The position numbers and the translations under genes are program-made. The notes under the pieces were generated by a model. It was given only the letters and a program-made list of their open reading frames with translations, was not told the origin of the DNA and did no database searches. From the NCBI GenBank assembly GCA_022559985.1, contig JAFJTR010000003.1:806001-870000 (forward strand): a stretch of 64,000 nucleotides of DNA. The letters run 5' to 3'. Shown here in pieces: positions 23,177 through 35,516 of the stretch (positions are counted from its first letter, which is position 1; each line of letters starts with the position of its first letter). This DNA comes from Parastagonospora avenae f. sp. tritici 18332-5. Lineage: Eukaryota; Ascomycota; Dothideomycetes; Pleosporales; Phaeosphaeriaceae.

Positions 23177-24097
23177 GTTGAATGGCAGTTGTTGTTGTGT
23201 AGAATGAAAAGTCCTTGAATGTCTGTTAAAGTGTGAGTATCTTGCTTGTGCACGCGGCGATTTCTTATATCAAAGCTTGAAAACAATGACTAATATTAAC
23301 TAGCACCAGCGTCATGACAACACTCGGCGAGCGTGAATGCGGAAGGTTTGCCCGGTACGTACAACGACTTACACGTGGTGTTGCTGTGATGTAAATCTAC
23401 GTGTATGCGGCGTATGGTTGATGGCGAGGGTGTCCTTGGACGAGGTTGATGACTTGCAGTGGCCAGGGCAAGAGCGGTACGGACGTTGCGGGCGGTGTCA
23501 TGGTGATTACAGTCACAGGACCCCGAAGTCGGCCCTAGATAGCCTCGAGACGTGTCGATAAGAGAATGTCTGGCTCCCTGTCATGGATCCCGAAAAGGCT
23601 GCAAAGAGCGGTGGACGGCTTCACGATGCTTCAAATACGCCTGGACGCGCCTTAACTCCTCTCGAGCGCGAGTGGCGCGTCGCATTGCGTGTAGAAGACC
23701 TTGAGATTACCCCGCCATGGCGATGAGGGGCAATCAGGGTCAAAGTCGGAGAGATGCACATTGGTTGTCGCGTCGGCAGTCACGGGCGCAATTGGGATTT
23801 GGCATGGAATGGTCAAGATAACGGCGCAAGCGAGGGCTGACCGTGTAACTTTATCTGCTGCAAGGTGGGCGGCTCGGTATCTCAGCGATGATGTCGTTGC
23901 GCTGCATCCCAGTCCCGCACCCGATTGCCCGTCATTGGCCCAAGCTCCTGTCACGTCGAATGTCAAACTACGCCGTAGCAAACCTGATACCTCATTGTGC
24001 CTTTTCTCCTCGGACCAACCCTCCCGACATTACTACTCACATTATTACAGCATTGGCTTTTTGTAGACCCATCGCGATACTGTAGACTACAATAAAC
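23177..24097. promoter_or_regulatory. Divergent intergenic region, SDR and GS-like genes
   Basis: This 921-bp interval separates two start codons on opposite strands and so carries both promoters. Open frames inside (up to 121 codons) have no domain. No confident motif was picked out. Confidence 0.45.
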
Positions 24098-25687
24098 ATG
24101 CCCGAAGACAACCCCGCATCCACGCTCACGGCCGAACAGCTCCCAGAGCTCCTCAAGGATGACTTGGCAGTCAAGGTCGCCGGTATCGATGTCGACGGCA
24201 TGCTGCGTGGCAAGCTCATGGCCAAGAAAAAGTTTCTCTCCATTGCCAAAGAGGGATTTGGCTTCTGCAGCGTCATTTTTGGCTGGGACATGCACGACCA
24301 AACATACTTTAGGGAGCTCGGCATATCAAACAAGGAGAATGGCTACCGCGACCTGATTGCCGTGCCAGATCTGTCGAGCTTCAGGAGGATACCGTGGGAG
24401 GACAATGTGCCTTTTTTCCTTATTAGCTTCCACGACCCAGACACACGCGCAAGTCTGAGTGCGTGTCCGAGGAGTCTGTTGATGCGTGCCGTGGACAAGC
24501 TCAAGCAGAATGGCTACGGCGCCATGGCTGGAGGTGAGTCTTGAATTCCCAGCGGTGCTGGAGGGCAGGTGCTTGGCGTGCTGTGTGAAGCTGATGTGTG
24601 ACTTGAAGCCGAGTACGAATTCTACCAATTCCGCGCACCCCAATCGCACGATGGAACCGAGAGGAACACCTCGAGTACGGCGGCGTTTCTCCGAAACAAC
24701 CCGGTCAACTCGCTGCCCAGCTTGACAGAGGGCATGTTTGGCTACAGCATCACGCGCCCCGTCCACAACCAAGACTACTACTACGGCATATTCGACGCCT
24801 GCGCAAAGTTCAATTGCGGCATTGAAGGATGGCACACTGAGTCCGGACCTGGGGTGTTCGAAGCCGTACATTTCTCCACTTCCCCAAGCACATATCACAA
24901 CTGACGTCTCCAGGCCCTCGAATTCGGCGAAATCTCCCAAATGGCAGACAAAGCCTCCCTCTTCAAACTTGTCGTCAAGTCCCTCGGTTCAAAACACGGC
25001 ATCACGCCCTGCTTCATGGCCAAGCCGCGCGAAGGTCTGCCGGGAAACAGCGGCCACATGCACGTCTCCATTGTCGACAACGCCCTCAAAAACCTCTTTG
25101 CGCGCGAGACCGAGGACAAGGACGCGAAATACCCAGACATTGCCTATCTATCTGATCTCGGTCGCCACTTTCTCGCGGGTCTGATTGACGGATTGCCGGA
25201 CATTATGCCCATCCTCGCGCCCAATGTGAATAGCTACAAGCGGCTGGTGGAGAATTTCTGGGCGCCCGTCACGGTGTCATGGGGACTGGAACATCGCGCC
25301 GCGTCGATACGCCTGATCGCCCCGCCGACAGCCAGCGCAAAGGCTACGCGCTTCGAAGTCCGCGTGCCCGGCGCAGATACCAATCCGCATTTTGTGCTCG
25401 CGGCGATTCTAGCCCTGGGCTGGCGTGGCATCGAGAAGAAGATGGAGATATCCATTCCGCCGCTGGGAAAAGGCGAGGATGTAGGCGGCGCGGCAGATAA
25501 AGGGGAGAGGCTGGCGAAGAGCTTGAAAGAGGCGACGGAAAGGTTTATGCGCAAGGAGAGTGTGGCGCGGGAGGTTTTTGGCGACGAGTTTGTTGATCAT
25601 TTTGGGGGGACGAGGGAGCATGAGATTCGGCTTTGGGACGAGGCGGTTACGGATTGGGAGGTTAGGCGGTATATTGAGACGGTGTAG
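24098..25687 (+). CDS. Glutamine synthetase-like (type I/GlnA-like) enzyme
   Basis: Exons 24098-24533, 24609-24865 and 24914-25687 give 488 residues. The N-terminal beta-grasp part contains AGIDVDGMLRGK. The catalytic part has GAEYEFYQF (metal-binding Glu), NSGHMHVS (catalytic His) and NSYKRLVENFWAP...RAASIRLI near the ATP/substrate site. This is the prokaryote-like GS family, distinct from the shorter fungal housekeeping enzyme; relatives ligate glutamate to amines or polyamines, so the acceptor could be other than ammonia. The first acceptor site is AAG rather than CAG or TAG, but it is the one that restores AGAEYE. The 3' end faces the aldehyde dehydrogenase gene with 58 bp between stops. 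Confidence 0.9.
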
Positions 25688-25745
25688 TTTAGTTTTCCGC
25701 TCGAGTATTGTTGCTGATGAATAGATACCACACGTATTCCTACAT

Positions 25746-27683
25746 TTACATGCCCATCACGCCTTTTAAACCCTTGCCAAAATCCTTCCACCCCCCGTAT
25801 CCCAACCACACAATCCCCACTGCCATGCCCCACGCCTTTTGCATCGCCCTCTCTCCACTCAGCGGCACGTCCATGGCCGGCGGAATCGCCGTCTTGATCC
25901 CCGCCCACGCAAACCGATCCCTCGTAACACTCTTCTGATTACACAACCCGCGCAGCCCCTCCATACCGGCGAACCTCCCATACCCACTCCCATTCCTGCC
26001 TCCAAACGGCAACTGCACCATGTAAAACACGGCAAAGTCATTCACCGCCACCATGCCCGCATGCACCTCTCTGACCACGCGCTCCAAATCCGCCGTCTTG
26101 GACCCATATACCGACGCGCCGAGGGCGTAGATGGTAGAATTCGCCGTCGCGATTGCCGTGTCGAGTTTATCCGCGCGCATGAGCATGAAGACTGGCGCAA
26201 AGAGTTCTGTCTGCGCAATCTGCATGTCGGGGGTCACGTCGACGAGGAGCGTGGGCGAAAAGTAATGGCCCGCGGGATATTGTGGGTGCGAGTAGCGTTT
26301 GCCGCCAGCGAGGAGGCGGGCGCCGTGGGCGACCGCGTCGGCGATGAGTTGTTCCAGGCGGTCGAAACTGGCGTTGGAGATGGAGGCGCCGACATCGACG
26401 ATGGTCTCTTCTTGGACGCAGCCGGGGTGCAGGGCGCGAATACGGGGGGTCAAGAGGTCGATCAAGCGGTCGTAGACGTCGGGGAGTGCGATGATGCGCT
26501 CAATTCCAATGCAGTTTTGGCCGGCGGATTGAAACACGCCACGCATGAGGATGCTAGCGATGCGCTTGAGGTCGCTCTCAGAGACGTCATCGAGGATAAT
26601 GGCGGGGTCTTTGCCGCCGAGCTCGACGCACACAGGCGTCAGGGCTTTGGCAGCAGAGGCGCAGACGTGGTGGGCGACGGGGCGAGAGCCGATGAAGGTG
26701 ATGTGCGATATGGACGAGTGGGAGGTCAGGTGGTCGGCAACATTTGGCCAGCAGATGACGGACTGGACAATGTCGGGGGAGTGGCCGCATACTTCGAGGG
26801 CTTTGGTTGCGATGGAGGCAAAGTAGTAGGAGGACCAGGCGGTGGCTTCGGAACCTTTGACGATGATGGCATTGCCGGCGAAGATGGAGGCGATGACGGG
26901 GCTGATGAGGTTGTGGAACTAGATTTGTTAGATTTTAGGGCCTTTCAATATAACATGTGGAGCTTACAGGATAGCTGGTATATGTCAGTCGTGTTACTTT
27001 TAAAGGGGGACAAGACTCACTTCCAGCTCACACAAGCTGCAACAACACCCAGTGGCTCCCACATGACCTCGTTCGACTTGTACATCATCAAGAAGTTCGT
27101 ATCCCGCTTCTCACTCTTCAAACTTTTTTCGCCATGCTTGATTGTCCACCTCAGCTTTTCCACAGTCACCAAAATCTCTCCAAGACTGGCGTCGACCATT
27201 GTTTTGCCCGAATCGAGACACGCTATCCTCGCAATCGTCTCTTGGTTGTTGAGAATAAACTTGAGCATCGTCTTGAGCACCTTGCGACGCTGAATAAAGC
27301 TCGTCTGCGCCCATGTGACCTGGGCAGCTTTGGCTTTTGCAATGGCGCGGTCGATGCCATCTGCAGTGGAGGGGTTGATGCGACCGAGTGCTTGTCCCGT
27401 CGCAGGAGCGTAGCATTGGATGAGAGACGAGCCGGAGATCTAAACTCATCAGCATCTGTATTCACCAGATTCTGAACCTTGCATATACCTTTAATGATGG
27501 CTTGTCCAGCACTTCGCCCTTCCAGCCTGGCTTCGCTTCCTCGGGCAGCTCGACGACATATTTGACAGGGGCTTCGGGATCCGCGCGGCAAAAGAACCAA
27601 ATCGCACTCAATGCAACTATCCACAGACTGCCGTATAGTACTGTGAAGAAGTCGCCCTCTGAGCGGGCTGTGATGCGCTCCAT
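25746..27683 (-). CDS. MSC7: Aldehyde dehydrogenase-like protein, MSC7 type
   Basis: Exons 27683-27489, 27439-27021, 26974-26968 and 26918-25746 encode 597 residues. An N-terminal hydrophobic segment (about 12-32) suggests ER anchoring, as in the yeast YHR039C/Msc7 family. Catalytic features are complete: general-base Glu306 in CVELGGKDP and nucleophile Cys343 in SAGQNCIGIE, and later FGGRNGSGYGRF. The third exon is only 7 nt (CTATCCT); together with its neighbours it completes the family motif W-N-Y-P-F-H-N, which is unreadable without it. Flanking introns are 46 and 49 nt with CTGAC and CTAAC branch sites. Physiological substrate unknown. A 484-codon antisense frame over this gene is a composition shadow. 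Confidence 0.92.
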
Positions 27684-28378
27684 GGCGCGTTACGTTGCGT
27701 CTTGGAAAATGTCGCGGCGCGGGAGAGGATGATTGGACCCTGAAACACTCCGGGAAGGTCTATAGTTAGCGCTATGACGCGTGATCATTCCTTTTTCCTT
27801 TTCAACCTTCCAAAGCAGCTGAATGGGTGAATGAGTCCCGGACAAATCGTTTCATTCAGAGAGGCTTTTATGACGGTTCTTAGCACCCGCGGACAGCTAT
27901 GCTTGGAGTAAGAGTGGACATCTCTGGCACACTGCCGTCCCTTTCTGGAAGCGCATCGTGATCGATCCAGCAATGCCTGAATCTTCACCTCGATACGAAA
28001 TCACAAAGGGGTGTAGCAGAATTTCATCTTCGAGCTCAAAGCAGCAATTACTGTCCAAAGCGTGGATTGCTGCTGAAATCTCGTTACGACACTCGCCCTT
28101 CGTCATGTCTACTCTGTCAGGGATGTACGGAAGCGCACCCGGGGCCAATAAGAACGAAGCTCATCCATTTGCTCAAACTACTCCTTTTGGAAGCTTTTCT
28201 ACAAAGTGTCGATTCTCCTGGAAGGGCTCCCGGGGCCAGTCAGATGGCGAGCTGTGTCTGACTGTCCAGGGCCCCATGCTTTACCGCACTCTTTATCGCA
28301 TCGGTATAGTGCCGGGTCATCTGTCCTTGTGCCGCCCAATAAGCCACTCAACGTCGTCAATCCGGTCCGAATGCGAAG
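27684..28378. other. Intergenic, no gene recognised
   Basis: This 695-bp region holds the promoter of the aldehyde dehydrogenase gene and the 3' side of the methyltransferase gene. Open frames of 60-159 codons on both strands overlap the neighbours or lack features. Confidence 0.5.
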
Positions 28379-29309
28379 CTATTCTTTGATTGCCTCTGCG
28401 TACGATTTGTCCAGAGAGCCGTGCTTCTTGATCAACTCGCCAACGACGAAGGGAATCGCATCTTTTGGCGCGCAGTACTTGAGCTCAAACTCGTCCCACT
28501 CGCCAGCGTCTCGGAGGTATTCGGGCGTATGTCTCTGGAGCTCGCATCCGCCCATGAGAAATGGCCATCCTACCACTGTATACACTAGCTGCATCAAGCG
28601 GGCGGGTATGCTCCCCTCTGTCCTCCACGGGCTGACCACATGCTCACACACAACCATGCGGCCCCCGGGCTTCAACAAGCTGTAAAGATTCTTGATCGTC
28701 TGCTGCGGATGCGGAACTCCGCACAGCACACGGGTGCAGCAAATCTCATCAAACACGCCATCTTCAGCTAAGCCACCCTTTCCACTAACTTGCACAATAC
28801 CAGCTTTGTGCAACGCCGGGATCAAGCTCTCGGGCTCGGCGCCACATAGAAGAGGAGTGAATTTATTCTGAAGTCCCCTCTTTGCTGCCTTTTCGACAAG
28901 TCCTGGGTGCAGATCTTTTGCCGGTTCAGCGCCGTACAGCGCGGTGATGATGTCGGGGTTAAAGCGCGACAGCATTTCTCCGGAGCCGGGGCCAATGTCT
29001 AGAATCACGCCCTTGCAGCGGGAGAGGAGCTCGAATGTGTTTCCGGGCATTTCGGTGGACATGGCTTCGCCATTGTGGGACCACATGCGTGCAAAGGATT
29101 GGAAGCGTACTGCAGTGATGTTGAAGAGCTTGAAGGGCCGCCATTCTTTAAAGACGATTTCGAAGACTGTCATGGCGAAATCTAGAGGGTTTTAGAATTG
29201 TTTATTTGCGGTGAGTGAGATCGAGCATACGGTAGAGAGCTATTCCGAGCAGAATGGAGGGGCGTAGAAGTGTGGGTATGCGCTCCCCGAGCCATTGTGA
29301 GGCAGTCAT
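28379..29309 (-). CDS. Class I SAM-dependent methyltransferase
   Basis: Exons 29309-29231 and 29181-28379 encode 293 residues. A hydrophobic N-terminus (RPSILLGIALYHFAM) suggests membrane association, as in METTL7-like proteins. SAM-binding motif I is VILDIGPGSGEM (about residues 86-97), followed by YGAEPAKDL at the end of strand 2, a DEICCTRVLCGVPHP segment and LLKPGGRMVV for the later strands. The methyl acceptor cannot be told from sequence. The intron is 49 nt with a TAG acceptor. The gene diverges from the AYR1-like reductase with 421 bp between starts; a shared role in lipid metabolism is possible but only inferred from location. Confidence 0.9.
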
Positions 29310-29730
29310 CTTGGTAAAAGGTTTTGAGTCTGTCTTATAAATTTTCACAACCAAACAATCTTTTTTGCAGATATTTATTGTGCTGTCCTGGTCAAATAGC
29401 TAACCTGCCTGCAAAATGAAGGAGGGGTGAGGATCAGGAGGAATGAAACAAGTCGCTGCCAGAACATATCCAGACAACATCCGATTGAGTTCCTTAGCTT
29501 CCCACGATCGCAGCCATATTAGTCATGCAACGTTTTCGGACCGTCGCAATGGATGAAGCTGGGAAAGATTCACATGCCTGAAGGATGTGACGTAGCCAGG
29601 ATCGATTGTGTGGGGCAAGTACAGCCGAGGCACGATAAGGAAGTGCGCGATACATTTCTCAACGACGGCGTTTCTTTTGAAGCACGGTAAGTACTGAAAA
29701 TTCCCAACCAGGCCAATCTCGCAACTGACA
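29310..29730. promoter_or_regulatory. Divergent promoter, methyltransferase and AYR1-like genes
   Basis: A 421-bp interval between two start codons on opposite strands. No coding feature is seen, and no motif could be assigned. Confidence 0.45.
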
Positions 29731-30702
29731 ATGGCCTCCACGCAGAAAAGGAAATATGCGCTCGTCACGGGGTAAGACAGAGATCAACATGTCCAGCAAA
29801 GCTCGCGCTGACACCAGCTAGCTGCACACCCGGCGGCATCGGACACTTTCTCGCCCTCGAATTTGCTTCCAAAGGTACCCAACTCCATCAATATAGACGA
29901 ATATCTTACATCTAACACCCCCAATCCAGGCCTCCACGTCCTCGGCACCGTCCGCAACCCCTCCAAATACACCTCCCCGCACCCCAACATCACCTACCTC
30001 CCCCTCGAGCTCACCTCGAACGAATCCATCCGCTCCCTCCTCAACACTGTCACCGACCTCACAAATGGCAAGCTCGACATCCTCTACAACAACGCGGGGC
30101 GCAACTACGTCGTGCCCGCGCTGGACTACGACGAGTCCGAACTCCACGAGCTCTTCCAAGCAAACGTCTTCGCCGTGATGCGCATGTGCAAGGAGTTCAC
30201 ACCCCTCCTGATCGCTGCGCGCGGCACGATTGTGCAGACAGGCTCAGTAGCCGGGTTGATGCCCTACGCGTGGGGCGCGCCGTACAACGCTTCCAAAGCA
30301 GCTTTGCACGCGTTCTCAGACACGTTGCGCGTGGAGCTGGCGCCGCTGGGGGTCAGAGTAGTCAATGTCGTGACGGGCGGGGTGAAGAGTAACATTGCGC
30401 GCACGCACCGGACGTTACCGCCGGGGAGTTATAATTTGCCGCTTGCGGTGGATTATGAGCGGAGGTTGACGCATAGCCAGCAGCTGGGCATGGATACGCA
30501 GCAGTATGCGCGGAGTTGCGTGAGACAGGTACTCAGCGGGGATGGGTGGGCGTTTAAGCAGCGGTGGATTTGGGAGGGCAAGATGAGTTGGGTGGTGTGG
30601 TTTGCGTGGAGTTATTTACCGGCTGCGGTGTTTGATTGGTATTTTACTTTTACCTTCAAACTCGGGAAACTTAGGGGGACGACGGGGAGGAAGGATATCT
30701 AG
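29731..30702 (+). CDS. AYR1-like short-chain reductase
   Basis: Exons 29731-29771, 29822-29874 and 29930-30702 give 288 residues. Motifs: VTGCTPGGIG for nucleotide binding, KLDILYNNAG, catalytic Ser137 (TGSVAG), Tyr150 and Lys154 (YNASK), then NVVTGGVKSNIA. This pattern is that of the Ayr1 family, NADPH-dependent 1-acyl-dihydroxyacetone-phosphate reductases of ER and lipid droplets. The hydrophobic C-terminal part (WFAWSYLPAAVFDWYF) fits membrane or droplet attachment. The first acceptor is CTAG at 29818-29821; the CAG four bases upstream would break the frame. Other related reductases of the same subfamily remain possible. Confidence 0.88.
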
Positions 30703-30733
30703 GGGCAGGATGAGTATCGTAGCACGCGTCCGT

Positions 30734-31623
30734 CTACCAGAGTAAACTCCCGCTCGCCCCTAAAAAAGACAAATCTGCTCGGTTGTACTTTCTCTCCACC
30801 ACGCCTTTTGCCCACCTCCTCTCCCGCTTTACCTCCCACGCATACCTGCCCCATGCATACTTGCCCAACACCCCCTTGCCCACCAACCTCACCATCGTCT
30901 TGACCACCTCACCCATCTCATATCCACACACGCTCAGCAACGCTACTTCCAAACACGCATCCCCCTCCGCCGTGGTGGCGAACAGCTGCTCATAGTAGGT
31001 TGGCATGAAGATGTATTCATGGACGTAGATGGACGTCGAGGCTGCGGTGCTCAGGCGCTGGAGGAGAGAGGGCGTGAATGGTGGGTGGGAGATGTTTGAG
31101 GTGATGATTGAGGCGATGATTGAGCAATTATGTATGCGCTGGGCTATGCGTGGCGTTGCGTGTGAGAAATGTCGGTGATGAGAGGGGAACATGCGTGTGG
31201 AGTTGGAGATGGCAGATGCGAGGAGGGAGGTAGAATGGGTGGACTGTGGAGAGTGGAGGAGGGTGCGCATTATCAAGAGGCGGGGGATTTGCGGGAGCAG
31301 GATGTGCTGGTGTATAGAGTGCGGGATTTCTTTGGAGAAGACGCCTAGGTGGGCGTCAGTGGGTGACCGTAGAATGGAATGAATTGTAATGGCTTACGAC
31401 AGACCAGTCTCTGGTCTAATATGTCGGAAATGGTCCAGCATTGATCGGAAGGATGGCCCAGTTGCGAAGTTACCACATGCTCGAGGATGATGCTCCAGAG
31501 CTCGACTGGCAGCGCTGCGATGCCATTGATACGCGATGGTGGAATGACCTCGAGAATTCTCTGATACTCGCTTTCTTTCTTCGCTCGTCGATGTTTCTCT
31601 TTGAACACGCTCACGACATTCAT
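30734..31623 (-). CDS. F-box-like hypothetical protein
   Basis: Exons 31623-31398 and 31344-30734 encode 278 residues. After a basic N-terminus comes a short F-box-like segment, IAALPVELWSIILEHVV, and then LVCRVFSKEI across the intron. The remainder is helical and has no repeats I can assign. F-box proteins usually link substrates to SCF ubiquitin ligases; the substrate here is unknown. ATG 31623 is the only ATG before the box in this frame, which is closed by a TAG further upstream. Its stop lies 31 bp from the stop of the convergent AYR1-like gene. Confidence 0.7.
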
Positions 31624-33141
31624 TTCAAAACCGCCCACGGCGCGATACGAAACTATAGACACCCAAATCAAGACCAAGAAGACTTTGGAATCGTTGGATT
31701 TAATCGCAACATTGACCCGCTATGGAGCAGAGAAAGAAGAAGTGATCAAAAGTTGCTTGCATGATTCTCCTGGACTTATTTGCGGTGACGAAAATTGGTT
31801 GCCTGATTTGACGCGCACACCTTGCAGGCACTAGGGCGCAGACCACCGAGTAGATCATCTGACTGAACGCAGCTTGGAGCTTCCTCTTTGGAGTCTCATA
31901 CACAGAAAGTAGACTGGTGAGAATGTAGTCCAGAGCCATGAGTCTTGTCGCCGTGAGTCGCCTCTTGGCGGCGTGCGTTATTTTTCGTTGGATGCATACC
32001 CACGAACACCACTGAGCCTGTGAAGAAACAGAGGAGTCATCTCATCTCGTTGAACAGCTCGTGCATGTTCAGACTGCCGCTGCTGTGAGTCTGGAAGCAC
32101 TTCCTACCGATGAGGTAAAGCCTCGCCAATGAGACATTTCGGGAATATCTCAGATGTTAAAAGTTCCTGTATCCAACCAAAGGTAGATGGGGCGTGATGA
32201 CATGGGTGGATGAGCTGACAAACTAGCGAGGTCGTGAAAAGGATGCCTGAGTACTTCGCGATTCCTATTCGGGTAATCATTGAGAGGTGCGTCTGGGACT
32301 TGTAGGCAGCTTTGGCCTCTCAAACTTCATCTTTGAGCGCAGACGGCTTCAGCTTGGGTTTCAGAGTCCTGAATTCTGCAAGCACGTACGCAGATGCTCA
32401 TCGTTCTGATTGTCGATTGTAGATGGGAACGCTCGTCTCTGTGGCGACTGTATCGAAAGTGCCGAGTCCAGTCATGGAAGAAGAATGCATGACTCCCAGC
32501 CGCTTGTCCTTTAAGACTCTAGGCTGCTGTGAGAGAAAGGGAGGAGACGGCGTATTGGTGCTTGGGACGGTGGGCGTGTTGAGAGCAGAATGTATAGTTG
32601 CTCGTGACAGTGATTGTGTAGGCGCATACTTTACATGGTGATGCTCTGGTCGCGGGACAACTCGGTAACTTGACCCTTGGAGGTAAAATTCCGGAACGTC
32701 CAGGGACAGGCATGGTTGCGCAGGGCTGGCAGCAGCCGACTTCGTACCTGCCGCGGGCAATGCGGGGTAACTTAATAAACAAAAGCTGGAGTGCGGGAAG
32801 GCGCTCACGACAGGATCGTATACAACCACTTTTGCCAGACAAACACTGAAGCTTCTACAAACCCAGTAATGATAATATCTGAAAGAACATGTGGTGAAGA
32901 ACCTGCCGTGACATGTGCTCGCTGATGTGCGGGCGGATATGTCAACCCGCATGCATCCTCGGTTGACGACGGCGTGTCCCTCCTCCCGAATTCTGCAAGC
33001 CGAGCGACAGCTCTACCACTTCTTTTTAGCATCTCGCACAAGCCAAAACCTCTCGAACACAGAAAGACGCGTAGTACGACTGTCCCCTTTCTCATAGAGC
33101 TTGCATTGTGGTCGTCAGGCACGGCAGAAAGCTAATTGAGC
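31624..33141. other. Intergenic, no convincing gene
   Basis: About 1.5 kb between the F-box-like gene and the dehydratase. The longest open frame (minus, 32398-32952, 184 codons) starts at a non-ATG codon or an internal Met and shows no domain or splice logic. The right end must hold the dehydratase promoter. Confidence 0.45.
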
Positions 33142-34890
33142 ATGTCGTCCTTCAGTCGCAACCTGTGCAGCACCGCTTCACGAAACCTCCGCCAGCGGTC
33201 TAGCGTCTTGAGCAGAGCTGCAAGGCCAATTGCCCTCCGAACAGCTCAGTCGACACCTTTTGCTTCGCGAATTGCCTCTGCAAAGGCGTTCTCGACCATG
33301 TCGGCACTTCAGAGCGCGGCGCCGCCTGTCCAGAGCAAGCGCGAATACGACCCGGAGATCAAGGACATTGCAAGCTACGTCCACAATACCGCTATTGACT
33401 CTGAGCTCGCGGTATGATTAGTTATGCCCCAAATTGAAGCATGAGCTAATATTGCTCCATTTAGTACGACACTGCACGATGGGTCTTTGTTGACACGCTT
33501 GGTTGCGGTCTCGAGGGTCTTCAGTTCCAGCAGTGCAAGAACCTCCTCGGACCCGTTGTCGAGGGCACAGTTGTCCCCAATGGAGCCAAGGTCCCTGGTA
33601 CTCCCTACCAGCTCGACCCCGTCAACGCTGCCTTCAACATTGGTGCCATGATTCGATGGCTCGACTTCAACGACTGCTGGCTGGCTGCCGAGTGGGGTCA
33701 CCCCTCTGACAATCTGGGCGCCATTCTCGCAACGGCAGACTGGATCACCCGCACGAACAAGAATGGCGGAAACCTCGGAAATGGCAAGATCTTCAAGGTC
33801 CGAGATGTGCTCGAGGCCATGATTAGGGCACACGAGATCCAGGGCTGCATGGCTCTCGAGAACTCGTTCAACAAGGTCGGACTGGACCACGTTATCCTCG
33901 TCAAGCTTGCCTCGACTGCCGTCGTCTCCAAAATGATGGGCCTCAACGAGTCTCAGACGCGTGATGCCATTTCTCAGGCGTTTGTCGACGGCCAGTCCAT
34001 GCGAACATACAGGCATTCGCCCAACACGATGTCTCGCAAGTCGTGGGCCGCTGGTGACGCTTGCCAGACTGCTGTCAATCTCGTTCTCAAGGTCCTCAAG
34101 GGCGAGCAGGGTCTGCCCACTGTCCTTTCTGCCCCTACCTGGGGTTTCTACGACGTCAACTTTGGCGGCAAGCCATTCCAGTTCCAGCGCGGATACGGAA
34201 GCTACGTCATGGAGAATGTCCTCTTCAAGGTTTCTTACCCAGCCGAGTTCCACTCGCAGACTGCCGTCGAGGCTGCTCAGCGCCTGAACAAGAAGCTCAA
34301 GGCCATGGGCAAGAGTGCCGAGGATATCGAGGGTGTTGTCAACAGGACCCACGAGGCCTGCATTCGCATCATTGACAAGCAATTCAAGCCCATGGAGAAC
34401 TTTGCCGACCGCGACCATTGCGTTCAGGTAAGACATGTCCCACAGGAATTATAGGAATGAGCTAACAATTTTGCAGTACATGGTCTCCACCATGTTCGTC
34501 TTCAACCGCCTCGAGGCCACCGACTACCCCGATGACAGCGAGGCTGCGACTTCGGCTCTCGTTGAGTCTCTGCGCCAGCGCATTAGCTGTGTCGAGGACC
34601 CACAGTTCACCAAGGACTACCATGACCCAGCGAAGCGCACCATTTCCAACGCTCTCACCGTGACACTCAAGGACGGTACTGTTCTGGAGGAGGAAGTTGT
34701 TGAGGCACCCCTCGGCCACCGATTGCGCCGTGAAGAGGCGAAGCCCGAGATTCTGGCCAAGTTCAAGAGGCATCTTGGTCCTCACTACCCGGCGGAGCAT
34801 GTCGACAAGCTTGTCAAGCTTGCGCAGGACGCCAAGACTCTGGACAACATGGACATTGACCAGTATGTCGACTTGTATGTCAAAAACTAG
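33142..34890 (+). CDS. Mitochondrial 2-methylcitrate dehydratase
   Basis: Exons 33142-33411, 33465-34427 and 34477-34890 encode 548 residues, the usual size for fungal PrpD/MmgE-family enzymes. The N-terminus is rich in Arg, Ser and Ala and lacks acids (about residues 1-50), as expected for a mitochondrial presequence. The body starts near KREYDPEIKDIASYVH and includes RWVFVDTLGCGLEGL, MIRWLDFNDCW and WGHPSDNLGAIL, all hallmarks of the family. The enzyme dehydrates 2-methylcitrate to 2-methyl-cis-aconitate in the methylcitrate cycle, which removes propionyl-CoA. No other gene of the cycle is in the window. Introns are GT-AG of 53 and 49 nt. Confidence 0.94.
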
Positions 34891-35516
34891 ATATAGTCGT
34901 TTGTAGATGAATCAAGAGTAAAGAATCATTCGAGATTGTGTGTCTAATGTGCCGCGGTAATGCCGGGAATGGCTACGTCATGTTATTGAAACATGGTGAC
35001 CTTTGCTGTCAGGCACACACGCACATTGTAGCAGCACCCATGGCGCAATGTTCGTTTAGGCATGAAGGCACACGAGAGTGATTGTCTGGTTGTCGTTGTC
35101 GCACATGGGCTTGAACAATTCACAGCGAGTGCGACTCGCTCTGACAACTACTGCGGAATTAAGTACATGGTACAGCTGCGCAGTCATTCATCATGTCCAG
35201 TGTCCAATAGGTTCGGCATTCGGCAGCAGCTAGAAGGGTGTGGAAGTCTTGGCGGTTGCTGTTTGGGGTTCCACTCGGTCGGGTTGCGCCTACCGGGCAT
35301 CACTGACGTCTCCCTTCACCAAGACAGCCGGCCGCACATGTTCACAAGTGGCAAGTCTCCACGCGGCCGATTACCACCACCAGCCTCACACACGCGCACG
35401 CATCCGTGCCCAGACAGTCGCCGCGCAGTCCATGTGCTGCCTACCCTCCCGGCACCACGCCATTCCCCACTGAGCTCCCCATTCTTCACCATTCTTAGCT
35501 CTTCGCCCGAGTCGCA
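34891..35516. other. Intergenic, LAS17 promoter and C/T-rich leader
   Basis: This 626-bp interval contains no gene. The last 150 bp before the LAS17 ATG are rich in C and T on the plus strand, a common feature of strong fungal promoters and leaders. Confidence 0.5.

Noticed and set aside
25839..27293. Plus-strand open frame of 484 codons
   Set aside because: It is antisense to the aldehyde dehydrogenase exons and shows no domain; the minus-strand gene has complete catalytic motifs and splice sites.
32398..32952. Minus-strand frame of 184 codons before the dehydratase gene
   Set aside because: No domain, no matching exons and no start context; treated as intergenic.
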